From: Marinilabiliaceae bacterium JC017
GTDB lineage: Bacteria; Bacteroidota; Bacteroidia; Bacteroidales; Marinilabiliaceae
Reading direction: 5' to 3'
Length of the DNA: 64,000 nt
NCBI GenBank assembly: GCA_004296775.1
Contig: RHGE01000021.1
Coordinates: 1 to 64,000, forward strand
Position 1 is the stretch's first letter; every line of letters starts with the position of its first letter. The notes under the pieces are model-generated. The model was not told the DNA's origin, made no database searches, and was given only the letters and a program-made list of their open reading frames with translations. Made by a program: the position numbers and the translations under genes. This document shows, piece after piece, positions 1-8,076 of the stretch.

Positions 1-658
1 AATTCGCATAATTCGATAAATTCGCGGTTGACAAAATGCTTGCAGAGCAAGCTCTATAGGCTTTAAACACATATGGGAAATATCAGTTAATTCAGGTACT
101 GAGTTTTTAAAACGTTAATTACAATAATCCTTCCGTACAAGTATTAACGACTGCTATTTTCCACGTCTTATAAAACACTAATTTAATTAGGAGCAAAGTA
201 CATTTTCTTTTTTTTAACCGCGAATTATACGAATTGAACGAATTTTTAACCACTGCGTGGTTGTAGGAGCTTTTCAACGAAAAGCAATTCGCATAATTCG
301 ATAAATTCGCGGTTGACAAAATGCTTGCAAAGCAAGCTTTATGGGATTTACACACATATTGGTAATGTCAGTTAATGCTACTTCTGGTCTCAGTAAGGTA
401 TGGAAGCAGTCAAATAACGGTCTTCTATACCGTTTACCAGGAATCAAGAAAGAGTCTACACAGAATATTGTCAGGGTAAAGCCGCAAAAATTCATAATTA
501 GTCTGTACTAATTTTGCATTAAGTGTGAGTTTAATCTGTATTTACCCCACTTAAGACTGCTTGGTGACCCGGTTCATGACCACTGCTGCCCTAAAGGAGA
601 TTTATTGAGTTAATAGAGCTCAGTGTCAATGAAATGAGCCTACTCAAAAAACATTTTT
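1..658. repeat. Dispersed direct and inverted repeats, non-coding
   Basis: The first ~90 bases recur almost unchanged at 286-377 (shared start AATTCGCATAATTCGATAAA). A related ~30-base segment lies inverted at 216-245 (AACCGCGAATTATACGAATT on the plus strand). The module therefore occurs as plus, minus, plus. The same TTCGCGGTT core recurs in the repeat modules near 4.9, 6.0 and 7.5 kb. Bases 378-658 show no gene or structure that I can support. The short minus-strand reading frames here are made of the repeat and are not believable genes. Confidence 0.7.
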
Positions 659-1180
659 ATGCCAGGGCAGGTCCTCTCTTCCATGTTCAGGGGAATCCTG
701 GTCCGTCACCTGACACGGTTGATCGACCAAAAGGCGCAGATACTCCCCGCTGGCTTCGTAGGATTTGAATCCCTAAAACAAAAGCTCTATAACAAAAAAT
801 GGCATGTATTCTCCGATAAAGCCTTTAGCGAGCTGTCAAAAGTACTGGAATACATGGGGCGTTACACCCAACGGGTAGCCATCACCAACAGTCGTTTGAT
901 CCGGAAGGAAAAAAGGCCGGGGGACCTTTTACTACAAGGACTACCGCCAATTCGGTTACCGAAGGGTGATTCACCTGGAAGTCCTGGAATAAGCCCGCCG
1001 GTTTGTCCAACATATACTCCCATCGGGATTTTATAAGATCCGCCATTTTGGTCTGCTGGCCAGCGTTCACACCCATACCAAACGGGAACAGGCCATCCAA
1101 TTGATAGGAAGGATCAAGTGGTTACCCCTGTTAGAGGGCTTGACGGCCTACGAAGTGGTCCGGCACCTGACAGGTCTGAT
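659..1180 (+). pseudogene. Decayed IS91-family transposase fragment
   Basis: The readable part contains the IS91/IS801-type segment YMGRYTQRVAITNSRL. After a frameshift between about 900 and 935, the reading continues as YKDYRQFGYRRVIHLEVLE, a TAA stop near 991, then ARRFVQHILPSGFYKIRHFG and, further on, LLEGLTAYEVVRHLTG. These match the C-terminal half of Y2 (HUH-type) transposases of the IS91 family. The N-terminal half with the HUH motif is absent and upstream sequence is repeat DNA. Truncation, one frameshift and one stop make it inactive. A small hairpin (GTTGCT at 1188-1193, AGCAAC at 1199-1204) followed by a T run lies just after it and may be a remnant of the element end. Confidence 0.8.
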
Positions 1181-1484
1181 GAATAAAGTTGCTATAACAG
1201 CAACGCTCTTTTTTTATTGAACCAAAAAGCAAATAATGAAGATGACTATCATGGAAGCATTATGTCGTTTTATCATTCATTTTACAGAATTATGACAACA
1301 ATTTCAGGCTATTCAACCTGCTACAGCAATAGAAAACACTCATCCCTCTTTCACTGGTCCCAAAGATTGAGTAAGAAGCCCATAACACAAGCCGGCGCCA
1401 TCGTCCAACTTTATTTTATCCTTCATTAAGTAATCGTTATTTTAATTCCTGCACTTAACGGTAATAAACCAGCTTTTTTTGTTA
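1181..1484. other. Intergenic, no supported gene
   Basis: Spacer between the transposase remnant and hamA. It holds the GTTGCT/AGCAAC hairpin with a following T run (1188-1212). A 70-codon frame at 1217-1429 has no family resemblance, signal or coding-like composition, so I do not call it. Confidence 0.5.
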
Positions 1485-1502
1485 CTTTCGTTGCAACGAA
1501 AG
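1485..1502. promoter_or_regulatory. 18-bp perfect palindrome upstream of hamA
   Basis: CTTTCGTTG at 1485-1493 is directly followed by its complement CAACGAAAG at 1494-1502. It lies 63 bp before the hamA ATG and overlaps TACTTTCG (1483-1490), which differs by one base from the Bacteroidota TAnnTTTG promoter box. I see no matching TTG at the expected distance, so promoter assignment is weak. The palindrome could be an operator or a cruciform. No ligand or regulator can be named. Confidence 0.45.
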
Positions 1503-1565
1503 ATAAAATACTTATAAGTTAGCGGCAAGTAAGGAAGCGTACTGCATAACAAAAAACTGAATTGA

Positions 1566-2246
1566 ATGAATGGATACGAAATTGTAGATAATAGTAAATT
1601 AGATAACCATATTACATTTATTCGAATTAACCCGACTGATATAAAAGTTACCCTAAGAGAAGTTTTTAATTCAATCGCTAATATGGCATGGATAAGTTCT
1701 TTCGATGAAGATTATATCAAGGATGGATTTAAAGTAAGAGCAGAAGCAACTATCGACTACATTTCAAAAAATATAATTAAATCAAATGAAGATAAAGTAA
1801 CTAAAGATTCTGGTGAATGTCTTGTATCTGAATTAGCAAGAAAAACAGTTGTTGATGAATTGAAGTATTTAGATATTCCTTTAGGAGAATTGATAAAGGA
1901 GAAAGATATAGGAAATCACGGTTTTGATTTTTTCTCCAAAAACAAAGATAATGTTCTATTATTTGGAGAAGCAAAGTATGTTGCTACTCAGAATGCATAT
2001 GGTAAAGCTTTGAAGCAAATTGTTAGTTTTATAGGCAAAAAGGATGCTTCAGATGTTATTGCAATAGATAAGTTTTGTTGTGAAGATTCAAAGCGAAATT
2101 TCGCAGTTGGAAATAAGGGATTTATGGCTGCTTTTGCCGCTAAAACCACATCAACCAAAAAGATTATAGAAGGTATTCAAGCAAATACTGATTTTCAGGA
2201 ATTAAGCAAGTATAATGAGTTGATTTGTATTGCTGTTAATGTATGA
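1566..2246 (+). CDS. hamA: HamA-like nuclease of a Hachiman-type defence system (DUF1837)
   Basis: A 226-residue protein I read as the nuclease/effector subunit of Hachiman (also called AbpA-type). A PD-(D/E)xK-like core is visible: D121 in HGFDFF, then E135 and K137 in LFGEAKY. An upstream acidic helix, GECLVSELAR (83-92), also fits the family. In published Hachiman systems HamA is a nuclease held in check by the helicase HamB until DNA damage or phage activity is sensed. The ATGA overlap with the next gene (4 bp) indicates translational coupling. The gene is visibly AT-richer than the glycan genes downstream, as expected for acquired defence genes. The family call rests on the motif plus the helicase partner. 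Another nuclease-helicase pair is the main alternative. Confidence 0.78.
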   Translation: MNGYEIVDNSKLDNHITFIRINPTDIKVTLREVFNSIANMAWISSFDEDYIKDGFKVRAEATIDYISKNIIKSNEDKVTKDSGECLVSELARKTVVDELKYLDIPLGELIKEKDIGNHGFDFFSKNKDNVLLFGEAKYVATQNAYGKALKQIVSFIGKKDASDVIAIDKFCCEDSKRNFAVGNKGFMAAFAAKTTSTKKIIEGIQANTDFQELSKYNELICIAVNV

Positions 2247-4546
2247 ATAATGTCGTAAAGAAAATATTAGCGGGTCAAGATATTGAAGCCATTTTTGACT
2301 ATGTAATTGATAGCCTTTATAAAAATGGTCCAATATCAGTTTGTGACATGGAGATTTTATCACTTTTAAAACTATATCATAATGATATTTTTGAAGAGCA
2401 TAAGAACTCTATTTTTAATTATATGGCTCTTTTTTACAAGGACGTAAAGAGTAACACTTTGCAAGAGGTTGTGTTCGGACAGTATAAAAAGTATTTAGAA
2501 GAAAAATATTCTAAGCATTACACACCCGTTCAAGCAAATATTATAAAAGGTATAGATAATAACAATTGTTTTAGTTTCTCAGCACCAACAAGTACAGGGA
2601 AATCATTTGTTTTTATGGACAAGATTTTGGAAACAAATAACGACGTTGTTGTGATCGTTCCATCTCGTGCATTAATAAACGAATACTACTTGAAACTAAA
2701 CGAAAGTATTACGGATAAGTCTGTTAATATTTTGACCTTTATAGATAAGATAAATACGCGATATGCCAATAGAAATGTTTTTATTGTTACCCCTGAAAGA
2801 TGTCGTGAACTATTTAAGCTAAAAAATGATTTCAATGTAGACTTATTTCTTTTTGACGAAGCTCAGCTTAGTGATGAAAATTCAAAGAGAGGGTTATATT
2901 TTGACAGTATCGTAAGAAGGTGTTATAAAGCTTACCCAGATTCAAAGTTTGTATTTGCTCACCCCTTTGTTAAAAATCCCGAATCTCAAATTGAGAAGAA
3001 TCATTTTAAATCAGACAACCTGCTTGCAGTCCAATTTAAACAAAAAAGTGTTGGACAGCTGTTTTTATGTGCTGATGATTTATGGAATTATTACCATTTT
3101 GGAATTGATAAATCAGTAATGGGAAAACAAAAGCATCTTTGCCCATTTGACCCTATTGAACAGACAATTAAAAATGCAGGTTCAGTTTTATTTTATGTCT
3201 CAAAAGCAAAAATTTACAATAAAAAATTTATAACTAGATTTAGTAAATATATAGATTTGTGTGACGACATAAATGACCCCAAAGCAGATTATTACATACA
3301 ACAAATTAAGGAATATACTGGAGGTGAAACTAACTCACTAAGAAGCCATTATTCCCAGCTAATTTCATTCCTAAAAAGAGGTATTGTAATACATCATGGC
3401 TCCTTGCCTCTACAAATTAGATTACTAATTGAACAATTCACGAAAGATGGTTTATGCAGACTATGTTTTGCTACTTCTACGTTGGAGCAGGGGATTAATA
3501 TGCCGTTCGATGTTGTTTTTCTTGATAGATTAGATGGAAGTAAACCTTTAGCCGTTAAAAATCTTATTGGTAGGGCTGGACGTTCGTCACTTAGTAAAGA
3601 ATTTGATTTTGGATATGTCATTGTGAGTTCTCCTGGCAGAATGCCGAAATTTAGAAATATAATGCAATCAGATGAGATATTAGATAACGTCTCCTTATTG
3701 GAAAAAGAGGAAACTCAAGATGATGATTACAATGATTTCAAAAAAGCAATTATTAACGACACTTATTCCGATGAATATAACCTTACCGAGAAAGATTTAC
3801 AAAAACTAAGTGATGATGACATTGATTCAGTCATTAAAGATATTCTTGACTCTGTGTTTCAAAATGACTCTTTAATTCCTTTAAGTGTTTTAACAAGCGC
3901 TTCTCAAAATCGATTGGAATTATATGCACATTTTCAACGATTATACTGTATTTATCTTGGTAGAAACCTTGAACGTGGTGAGCAGAATGTGTTTAATACA
4001 GCGATTAAAATAATTCTATGGCAAGTACATGGAAAAACATTCAAAAACATATGTTGGTATCGCTATGCATATGCTAGTAAATCACATGAAAGAGAAAACT
4101 TGGAGAAGTTGGGACAAAGTACTGACCGATTAGAAGCAGCATTTTTTACTGAACACAAGGACTTACCAGATAAAGGGATTAATGTATATAGTAAACTTAA
4201 TGGCATTAAAGCAAAGGATGTAGACTATGACTTAATTATGTTTGATACTTATGATTATATAGATAAATTAATTGGTTTTAAACTAAGTGATATTTTATAT
4301 GCAGCTTTTTATAAATACTATGAACGAAAAACTGATTTAAGAGCATTGAAATTAGCTAAAATCATTAGGTATGGAACAGATAACGAAAGGCATATCTGGA
4401 TGTTGAGATATGGAATGTCCTTTGAGGATATTGAGCTTTTAGAAAAGCATATTGATGATATTAATTCAACACAGATTTTTTTTAAAGATTCGATTAATAG
4501 TGTACCAGATGAAGATAAAACATCGATTTTGAGATTCTTAAATTAA
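2243..4546 (+). CDS. hamB: HamB-like superfamily 2 helicase of a Hachiman-type defence system
   Basis: A 767-residue DNA helicase. Motifs in order: Q-like YTPVQANI (93-100), Walker A APTSTGKS (114-121), Ia VPSRALINE (139-147), Walker B as FDEAQ (204-208, DEAQ rather than DEAH), V around FATSTLEQGINMPF (409-422), and VI NLIGRAGRSS (440-449). The expected SAT-type motif III seems replaced by FAHPF (239 onward). The C-terminal ~300 residues match nothing I recognise and probably hold the family-specific partner or sensing domain. In Hachiman, HamB loads on and moves along DNA and controls HamA. It overlaps hamA by 4 bp, so the two form one operon. Length and layout fit HamB/AbpB. Confidence 0.8.
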   Translation: MNNVVKKILAGQDIEAIFDYVIDSLYKNGPISVCDMEILSLLKLYHNDIFEEHKNSIFNYMALFYKDVKSNTLQEVVFGQYKKYLEEKYSKHYTPVQANIIKGIDNNNCFSFSAPTSTGKSFVFMDKILETNNDVVVIVPSRALINEYYLKLNESITDKSVNILTFIDKINTRYANRNVFIVTPERCRELFKLKNDFNVDLFLFDEAQLSDENSKRGLYFDSIVRRCYKAYPDSKFVFAHPFVKNPESQIEKNHFKSDNLLAVQFKQKSVGQLFLCADDLWNYYHFGIDKSVMGKQKHLCPFDPIEQTIKNAGSVLFYVSKAKIYNKKFITRFSKYIDLCDDINDPKADYYIQQIKEYTGGETNSLRSHYSQLISFLKRGIVIHHGSLPLQIRLLIEQFTKDGLCRLCFATSTLEQGINMPFDVVFLDRLDGSKPLAVKNLIGRAGRSSLSKEFDFGYVIVSSPGRMPKFRNIMQSDEILDNVSLLEKEETQDDDYNDFKKAIINDTYSDEYNLTEKDLQKLSDDDIDSVIKDILDSVFQNDSLIPLSVLTSASQNRLELYAHFQRLYCIYLGRNLERGEQNVFNTAIKIILWQVHGKTFKNICWYRYAYASKSHERENLEKLGQSTDRLEAAFFTEHKDLPDKGINVYSKLNGIKAKDVDYDLIMFDTYDYIDKLIGFKLSDILYAAFYKYYERKTDLRALKLAKIIRYGTDNERHIWMLRYGMSFEDIELLEKHIDDINSTQIFFKDSINSVPDEDKTSILRFLN

Positions 4547-5335
4547 AGAAATAGGTCGAACACAAGCCCCCAATCAAGTAGCCAGCCGCCAGGCCAATTG
4601 CCTAACGAAAACTTTCACACCACTGCGGGTACGCGAGCTTCACCCCTTCCTTTCGATCCCAATGGCCACCGGACATTGAAATCTCAGGAACATATCCGGT
4701 AGCTCTCTACATCATGGGAAATTGAAAATCGACGCAGTCAATAGCAAATTCAGATTTGCAGGTAAGAATGAAGACATTTGATTGCACCGCTCAACCAGAG
4801 GAATGTATCCACGCTTTTTAAGTCGATCTACAGTGATGGTAGTTCCCCCCGTTCCGCGAAGCGTCTCGTTTAGTTGCCACCATCTGGCCTCCGGCCGCAT
4901 ATCAATTCACACATTCGTTTGTTTTTTCGCGGTTATAATTTCCACGACTTATACCACTTTTGAGCTGTCAGAATGATGGTAACGGACGTATACTATTATG
5001 CCTCCGGTTCTTTTACCATCATGACGCACCCAGAACTACCCGGATATAATTCAACGGTTGCATCACTAATAGAAGCACTAAAGATACAATACACCTATCT
5101 GGAATTAACTATTTCACTTTATACTTCTGGCCAGAGGCCATGGATTAAATGACAAAGCGGGACGCTTTGCCGAACGGAGGCACACACAATGTGTAAATTT
5201 CATAACGGGATTCGATATTTTGCGTAGGTCGGATTCTCGCATCGATTTCCCAGTCCTGTCGAACGGAAAATCACTCCGAAAATCCACACTAAACCGTTAG
5301 GTGGCATAAAATCAAATAATAAGCCCATTAACAAC
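4547..5335. repeat. Repeat-rich intergenic stretch after hamB
   Basis: No believable gene. Bases 4568-4602 (CCCAATCAAGTAGCC onward) match 7343-7376, just after parE, at about 30 of 34 positions. Bases 4849-4940 (GTTCCGCGAAGCG to GGTTATAATT) are a copy of the module also found at 5984-6072 and 7452-7541. The GCCTAAC at 4600-4606 and GTTAGGT at 5296-5302 fit the RYYYAAC/GTTRRRY core sites of integron attC sites, but lie about 690 bases apart, far too long for one attC unless interrupted. Confidence 0.6.
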
Positions 5336-5375
5336 TTGTAGAGTAAATAACAAGTACGTATATTTGTACGTATAT
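5336..5375 (+). promoter_or_regulatory. Promoter and operator-like repeats of the yefM-yoeB pair
   Basis: TTG (5336-5338), a 20-bp spacer and TATATTTG (5359-5366) match the Bacteroidota TTG-N19/21-TAnnTTTG promoter exactly. The 10-mer GTACGTATAT occurs at 5354-5363 and 5366-5375, spaced 12 bp and straddling the -7 box. YefM-type antitoxins bind operators with TGTACA-like cores, so autorepression through these repeats is a reasonable inference. Confidence 0.6.
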
Positions 5376-5397
5376 AATAACTTAATGGGAGAAAGAT

Positions 5398-5652
5398 ATG
5401 ATAGCTGCAAATTTTTCAGAATTTCGAACAAAATTGAAAAAGTACCTTGATGATGTAGAGGATAATAATGAAACTCTTATTGTAAAAAGGAAGTCAGGGA
5501 AAGGAACTGTAATGATCTCTTTAGATGAGTATAATTCAATAATGGAAACTGTTCATTTATTGAGTTCAAAAGCTAATGCAGATAGATTATATGAATCAAT
5601 TCGACAGATGAAAGAGGGGGATACTGTTTCTAACGATTTGATTGAGGACTAA
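5398..5652 (+). CDS. yefM: YefM/Phd-type antitoxin
   Basis: An 84-residue antitoxin. The N-terminal half MIAANFSEFRTKLKKYLDDV fits the Phd/YefM DNA-binding fold. The middle VMISLDEYNSIMETVHLL is the classic YefM signature before an unstructured, acidic C-terminal tail that would wrap the toxin. It is followed directly by a YoeB-type toxin, its stop overlapping the toxin start by one base (TAATG). The antitoxin would neutralise the toxin and repress the shared promoter just upstream. Identification is strong because both partners match. Confidence 0.9.
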   Translation: MIAANFSEFRTKLKKYLDDVEDNNETLIVKRKSGKGTVMISLDEYNSIMETVHLLSSKANADRLYESIRQMKEGDTVSNDLIED

Positions 5653-5912
5653 TGAGAATTACATTTTCAAAAAATGCATGGGAAGATTATTTGTCATGGC
5701 AGAAAGAAGATAAAAAAATACTTCAAAAAATTAATGCCTTAATTAAGGATATAGAGCGAACACCTTTTGATGGACTTGGAAAGCCAGAGGCACTAAAATA
5801 TGATTTAGCAGGATTTTGGTCCAGACGGATTGATTTGGAACATAGATTAGTTTATCAGTTTAAAGATGAAGAAATATTAATTTATAGCTGTAGATATCAT
5901 TACGACAGATAA
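5652..5912 (+). CDS. yoeB: YoeB-type mRNA interferase toxin
   Basis: An 86-residue toxin of the RelE/YoeB superfamily, which cleaves mRNA on the ribosome. The catalytic residues known for E. coli YoeB are all present at the same positions: E46 (KPEAL), R65 (LEHRLVY), H83 and Y84 in the final CRYHYDR. The length matches YoeB (84 residues) closely, so it looks intact and active. It is coupled to yefM through the TAATG junction. The pair sits in the accessory island between Hachiman and ParDE and may stabilise the island or act as stress or phage response. Confidence 0.9.
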   Translation: MRITFSKNAWEDYLSWQKEDKKILQKINALIKDIERTPFDGLGKPEALKYDLAGFWSRRIDLEHRLVYQFKDEEILIYSCRYHYDR

Positions 5913-5978
5913 AAATTTACGCCACCAAATCAACAACTTGGCGAAAAAGCTCTCTCACCACCGTACGTACACGGGCTT

Positions 5979-6557
5979 CCCCACGTTCAGCGAAGCGTCT
6001 CGCTTCGTTGTCACCATCCGGCCTCCGGCCGCATATTAATTCACACATTCGTTTATTTTTCGCGGTTATAATTCCCCCAACTAGCTCGAATTTGCAATCC
6101 GTATTAAAACCTCGCCAACTATATTGGACACTTACCTACGAATCCTGAAACGTTTACTTCCAATCCGATAGACGGTTGTTCCCAATCTCACGGCCTATAC
6201 CTCTTATCAGTAACTAAGCTAAACCGAAATTTCAATGGAACGAGATACAATCACACACCAGCAAGGGGTTCTATTTGATCTGTTACCTGTTTATTCATAA
6301 GGCACCGATTGCAAATCGGCGCTAGCAACTTTTTGCCGCGGGACAGGAAAAATAGCCGCGGGAGCCGTTTCCAGCCCGCGGGAGGGCTCCCCCTATCCGC
6401 GGTGTTTAATCCCTTTTCCGCGGGATTAAACAAATAGCCGCTGGAATGGAATGTTTTACCGCGGGAACAGATTCCCAATCCGCGGGATTCAAAGCAGAAA
6501 TCCTCATACTATTATTTTTTTGACAGGACTAACATGATTTACAGAATAGAATACACT
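5979..6557. repeat. Long intergenic direct repeat, copy A
   Basis: About 580 bp between yoeB and parD, repeated at 7447-7927 after parE with high identity over most of its length (for example CTCGAATTTGCAATCCGTAT and TTCAATGGAACGAGATACAA in both). Copy A differs mainly by an extra ~105 bp carrying several CCGCGGG motifs. No open frame is shared by both copies, so it seems non-coding. Two such copies flank the parDE pair and could serve for homologous excision of that segment. Bases 6568-6640 add a further short repeat also seen at 7376-7447. Confidence 0.8.
6336..6486. repeat. Cluster of CCGCGGG motifs with a hairpin
   Basis: CCGCGGG or CCGCGG occurs at 6336, 6356, 6376 (as the palindrome CCCGCGGG from 6375), 6397, 6418, 6459 and 6480, with the variant CCGCTGG at 6438. 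Spacing is nearly regular, about 20-21 bp, and one step (6438) is the degenerate copy. In an otherwise AT-rich spacer this is striking. An 11-bp stem (TGTTTAATCCC at 6403-6413, GGGATTAAACA at 6422-6432) lies inside. Copy B of the long repeat keeps only three such motifs. Function unknown. Confidence 0.65.
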
Positions 6558-6748
6558 TAGCTTTTTCCTCCTCGCTGGCGCAAATTTGCAATTCGTGCTC
6601 CATCTCTAAATCACAAAACATCCAATAGCCCCTGCTCTCCTGACACGACAAAAGTGACGAAACAGACTCATTCCGATTTATAAAACTTATAATCTAAACC
6701 TTAGCTGATATCTAGTGATTCACAAGGCACCGGTTACAAATCAACCTC

Positions 6749-6779
6749 TTGATGCTGATACCAAGATTTGGTATCTTTG
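6749..6779 (+). promoter_or_regulatory. parDE promoter with overlapping inverted-repeat operator
   Basis: TTG (6749-6751), a 20-bp spacer and TATCTTTG (6772-6779) give an ideal Bacteroidota promoter 14 bp before the parD ATG. A 19-bp inverted repeat, GATACCAA (6757-6764) GAT TTGGTATC (6768-6775), covers the spacer and the first half of the -7 box. A ribbon-helix-helix antitoxin bound there would block the promoter, which is the usual autoregulation of parDE. Confidence 0.7.
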
Positions 6780-6792
6780 AAAAAAAAGAGTT

Positions 6793-7044
6793 ATGAGCAA
6801 GAATACATCAATAACATTAGGTAATCATTTTGACGATTTTGTTAAAAACAGTATTTCAAGAGGAAGATATAAAAATGTGAGTGAAGTGGTTAGAGCAGGC
6901 TTAAGATTACTTGAGGAAGAAGAAGACAAAGTGATTGCTCTAAAAAATGCCATCCAGGAAGGGTTAAATAGCCCCCAAGTTGAAGACTTCGCCTTTGACA
7001 ACCATCTTGAAAAATTAAAAGCAGAAAGAAAGAATAATGGCTAA
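6793..7044 (+). CDS. parD: ParD-type ribbon-helix-helix antitoxin
   Basis: An 83-residue antitoxin. The N-terminal SKNTSITLGNHFDDFV strand-helix plus YKNVSEVVRAGLRLLE is the typical ParD/CopG ribbon-helix-helix DNA-binding domain. The rest (EEEDKVIALKNAIQEGLNSP onward) is the toxin-binding tail seen in ParD proteins. It overlaps parE by 8 bp (ATGGCTAA), so the two are co-translated. A perfect inverted repeat over the promoter is the likely binding site. Start chosen at the ATG 14 bp after the -7 box, which leaves a very short leader. Confidence 0.92.
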   Translation: MSKNTSITLGNHFDDFVKNSISRGRYKNVSEVVRAGLRLLEEEEDKVIALKNAIQEGLNSPQVEDFAFDNHLEKLKAERKNNG

Positions 7045-7336
7045 AGTAATTTTGAGACAAAAAGCCATTAATGATTTATCAGACATTTGGAAATACACTG
7101 CATTTAAATGGTCTGAAAATAAAGCTGACAAATATTACCAGGCAATAAAGTTTGCCTGTGAGGAAATTGGTATAAATCCTCATGCTGGGAAAAAGTATTT
7201 TGAAATAAGTAGTGAGTTATTGGGTTTTAAAACTGGCAGACACATTATTTTTTACCACATCCTTTCTGAAAATGAAATTGAGGTTATCAGAATTTTACAT
7301 GAACAAATGGACTTGAAGAATAGATTGAAAGAATAA
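7037..7336 (+). CDS. parE: ParE-type toxin
   Basis: A 99-residue protein of the RelE/ParE superfamily with the ParE pattern: N-terminal strand and helix VILRQKAINDLSDIWKYTAF, the middle HAGKKYFEISSELLGFKTGRH, then the IIFYHILSENEIEVIRILH strand pair. ParE members poison DNA gyrase rather than cut mRNA, and the sequence lacks the YoeB/RelE catalytic set, in keeping with that. Length is normal for the family. It is followed by a repeat that is also found after hamB. Identification is strong, target is inferred from family. Confidence 0.9.
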   Translation: MAKVILRQKAINDLSDIWKYTAFKWSENKADKYYQAIKFACEEIGINPHAGKKYFEISSELLGFKTGRHIIFYHILSENEIEVIRILHEQMDLKNRLKE

Positions 7337-7342
7337 CCTATA

Positions 7343-7376
7343 CCCAATCGAGCAGCCAACCGCCAGGCCAATAGCC
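7343..7376. repeat. Short repeat shared by the 3' flanks of hamB and parE
   Basis: CCCAATCGAGCAGCC to CAATAGCC matches 4568-4602 at about 30 of 34 positions. In each place it begins within about 25 bp of a stop codon. The genes upstream are unrelated, so the repeat travels with gene ends rather than with one gene family. Confidence 0.65.
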
Positions 7377-7446
7377 CCTCGCTGGCGCGAATTTACAATT
7401 CGTGCCCCATCATTAAATCACAAAACATCCAGTAATACCCCCTCTC

Positions 7447-7927
7447 CCCACGTTCAGCGAAGCGTCTCGCTTCGTTGCCACCATCCGGCCTCCGGCCGCA
7501 TATTAATTCACACATTCGTTTGTTTTTTCGCGGTTATAATTCCCCCAGCTAGCTCGAATTTGCAATCCGTATTAAAACCTCGCCAACGATATTGGACACT
7601 TACCTACGAATCCTGAAACGTTTACTTCCGATCCGATAGACGGTTGTTCCCAATCTCACGGCCTATACCTCTTATCAGTAACTAAGCTGAGCCGGAATTT
7701 CAATGGAACGAGATACAATCACACACCAACAAGGGGTTCTATTTGAACTGTTATCTATTTTTTCATAAGGCACCGATTGTAAATAAGCACCTGCAGCTTT
7801 TTGACGCGGGACAGAAAAAATAGCCGCGGGAGCCATTTCCAGCCCGCGGGATTCAAAGCAGAAATATTCAATACTATTATTTTTTTGACAGGATTAACAT
7901 GATTTACAGGATAGAGTACACTTAGTG
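7447..7927. repeat. Long intergenic direct repeat, copy B
   Basis: Near-identical partner of 5979-6557, in the same orientation, lacking about 105 bp of the CCGCGGG-rich part. It includes the third copy of the GTTCAGCGAAGCG to GGTTATAAT module (7452-7541). Together with copy A it brackets parDE. No coding frame. Confidence 0.8.
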
Positions 7928-7948
7928 TTTTCCGGACAATATTATCAC

Positions 7949-8066
7949 AAATAATTTGAAGGATAATACCCTATAATCGAGTCCACAATATATATTGTAA
8001 CGCTACTGTGGGGTGCGGTTCTACTAAAAGCATACCTTCTGATGAGGTGATAGGGATGGTTAGGAA
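7949..8066. repeat. ~120-bp repeat at the 3' end of the NADAR gene
   Basis: Matches 9783-9906, which lies at the 3' end of the thioredoxin-like gene. Shared blocks include TTCTACTAAAAGCATAC and TAGGGATGGTTAGGA. It holds a 14-bp perfect palindrome (ACAATATATATTGT, 7985-7998). Both copies start about 10 bp past the stop codon of their minus-strand gene, the place where gene cassettes carry their recombination sites. Canonical attC core sites are not evident. Confidence 0.7.
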
Positions 8067-8076
8067 TTGGCGCTAA

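Noticed and set aside
119-495. Two overlapping minus-strand frames (78 and 73 residues)
   Set aside because: They lie in dispersed repeat DNA and lack family features.
4600-5302. Integron attC site (GCCTAAC and GTTAGGT)
   Set aside because: The two core sites are almost 700 bp apart and lie around a repeat module, which is far outside the known size. No integron integrase is seen.
6251-6478. 75-residue minus-strand frame in the CCGCGGG cluster
   Set aside because: It exists only because of the GC-rich motif run and is not conserved in copy B of the repeat.
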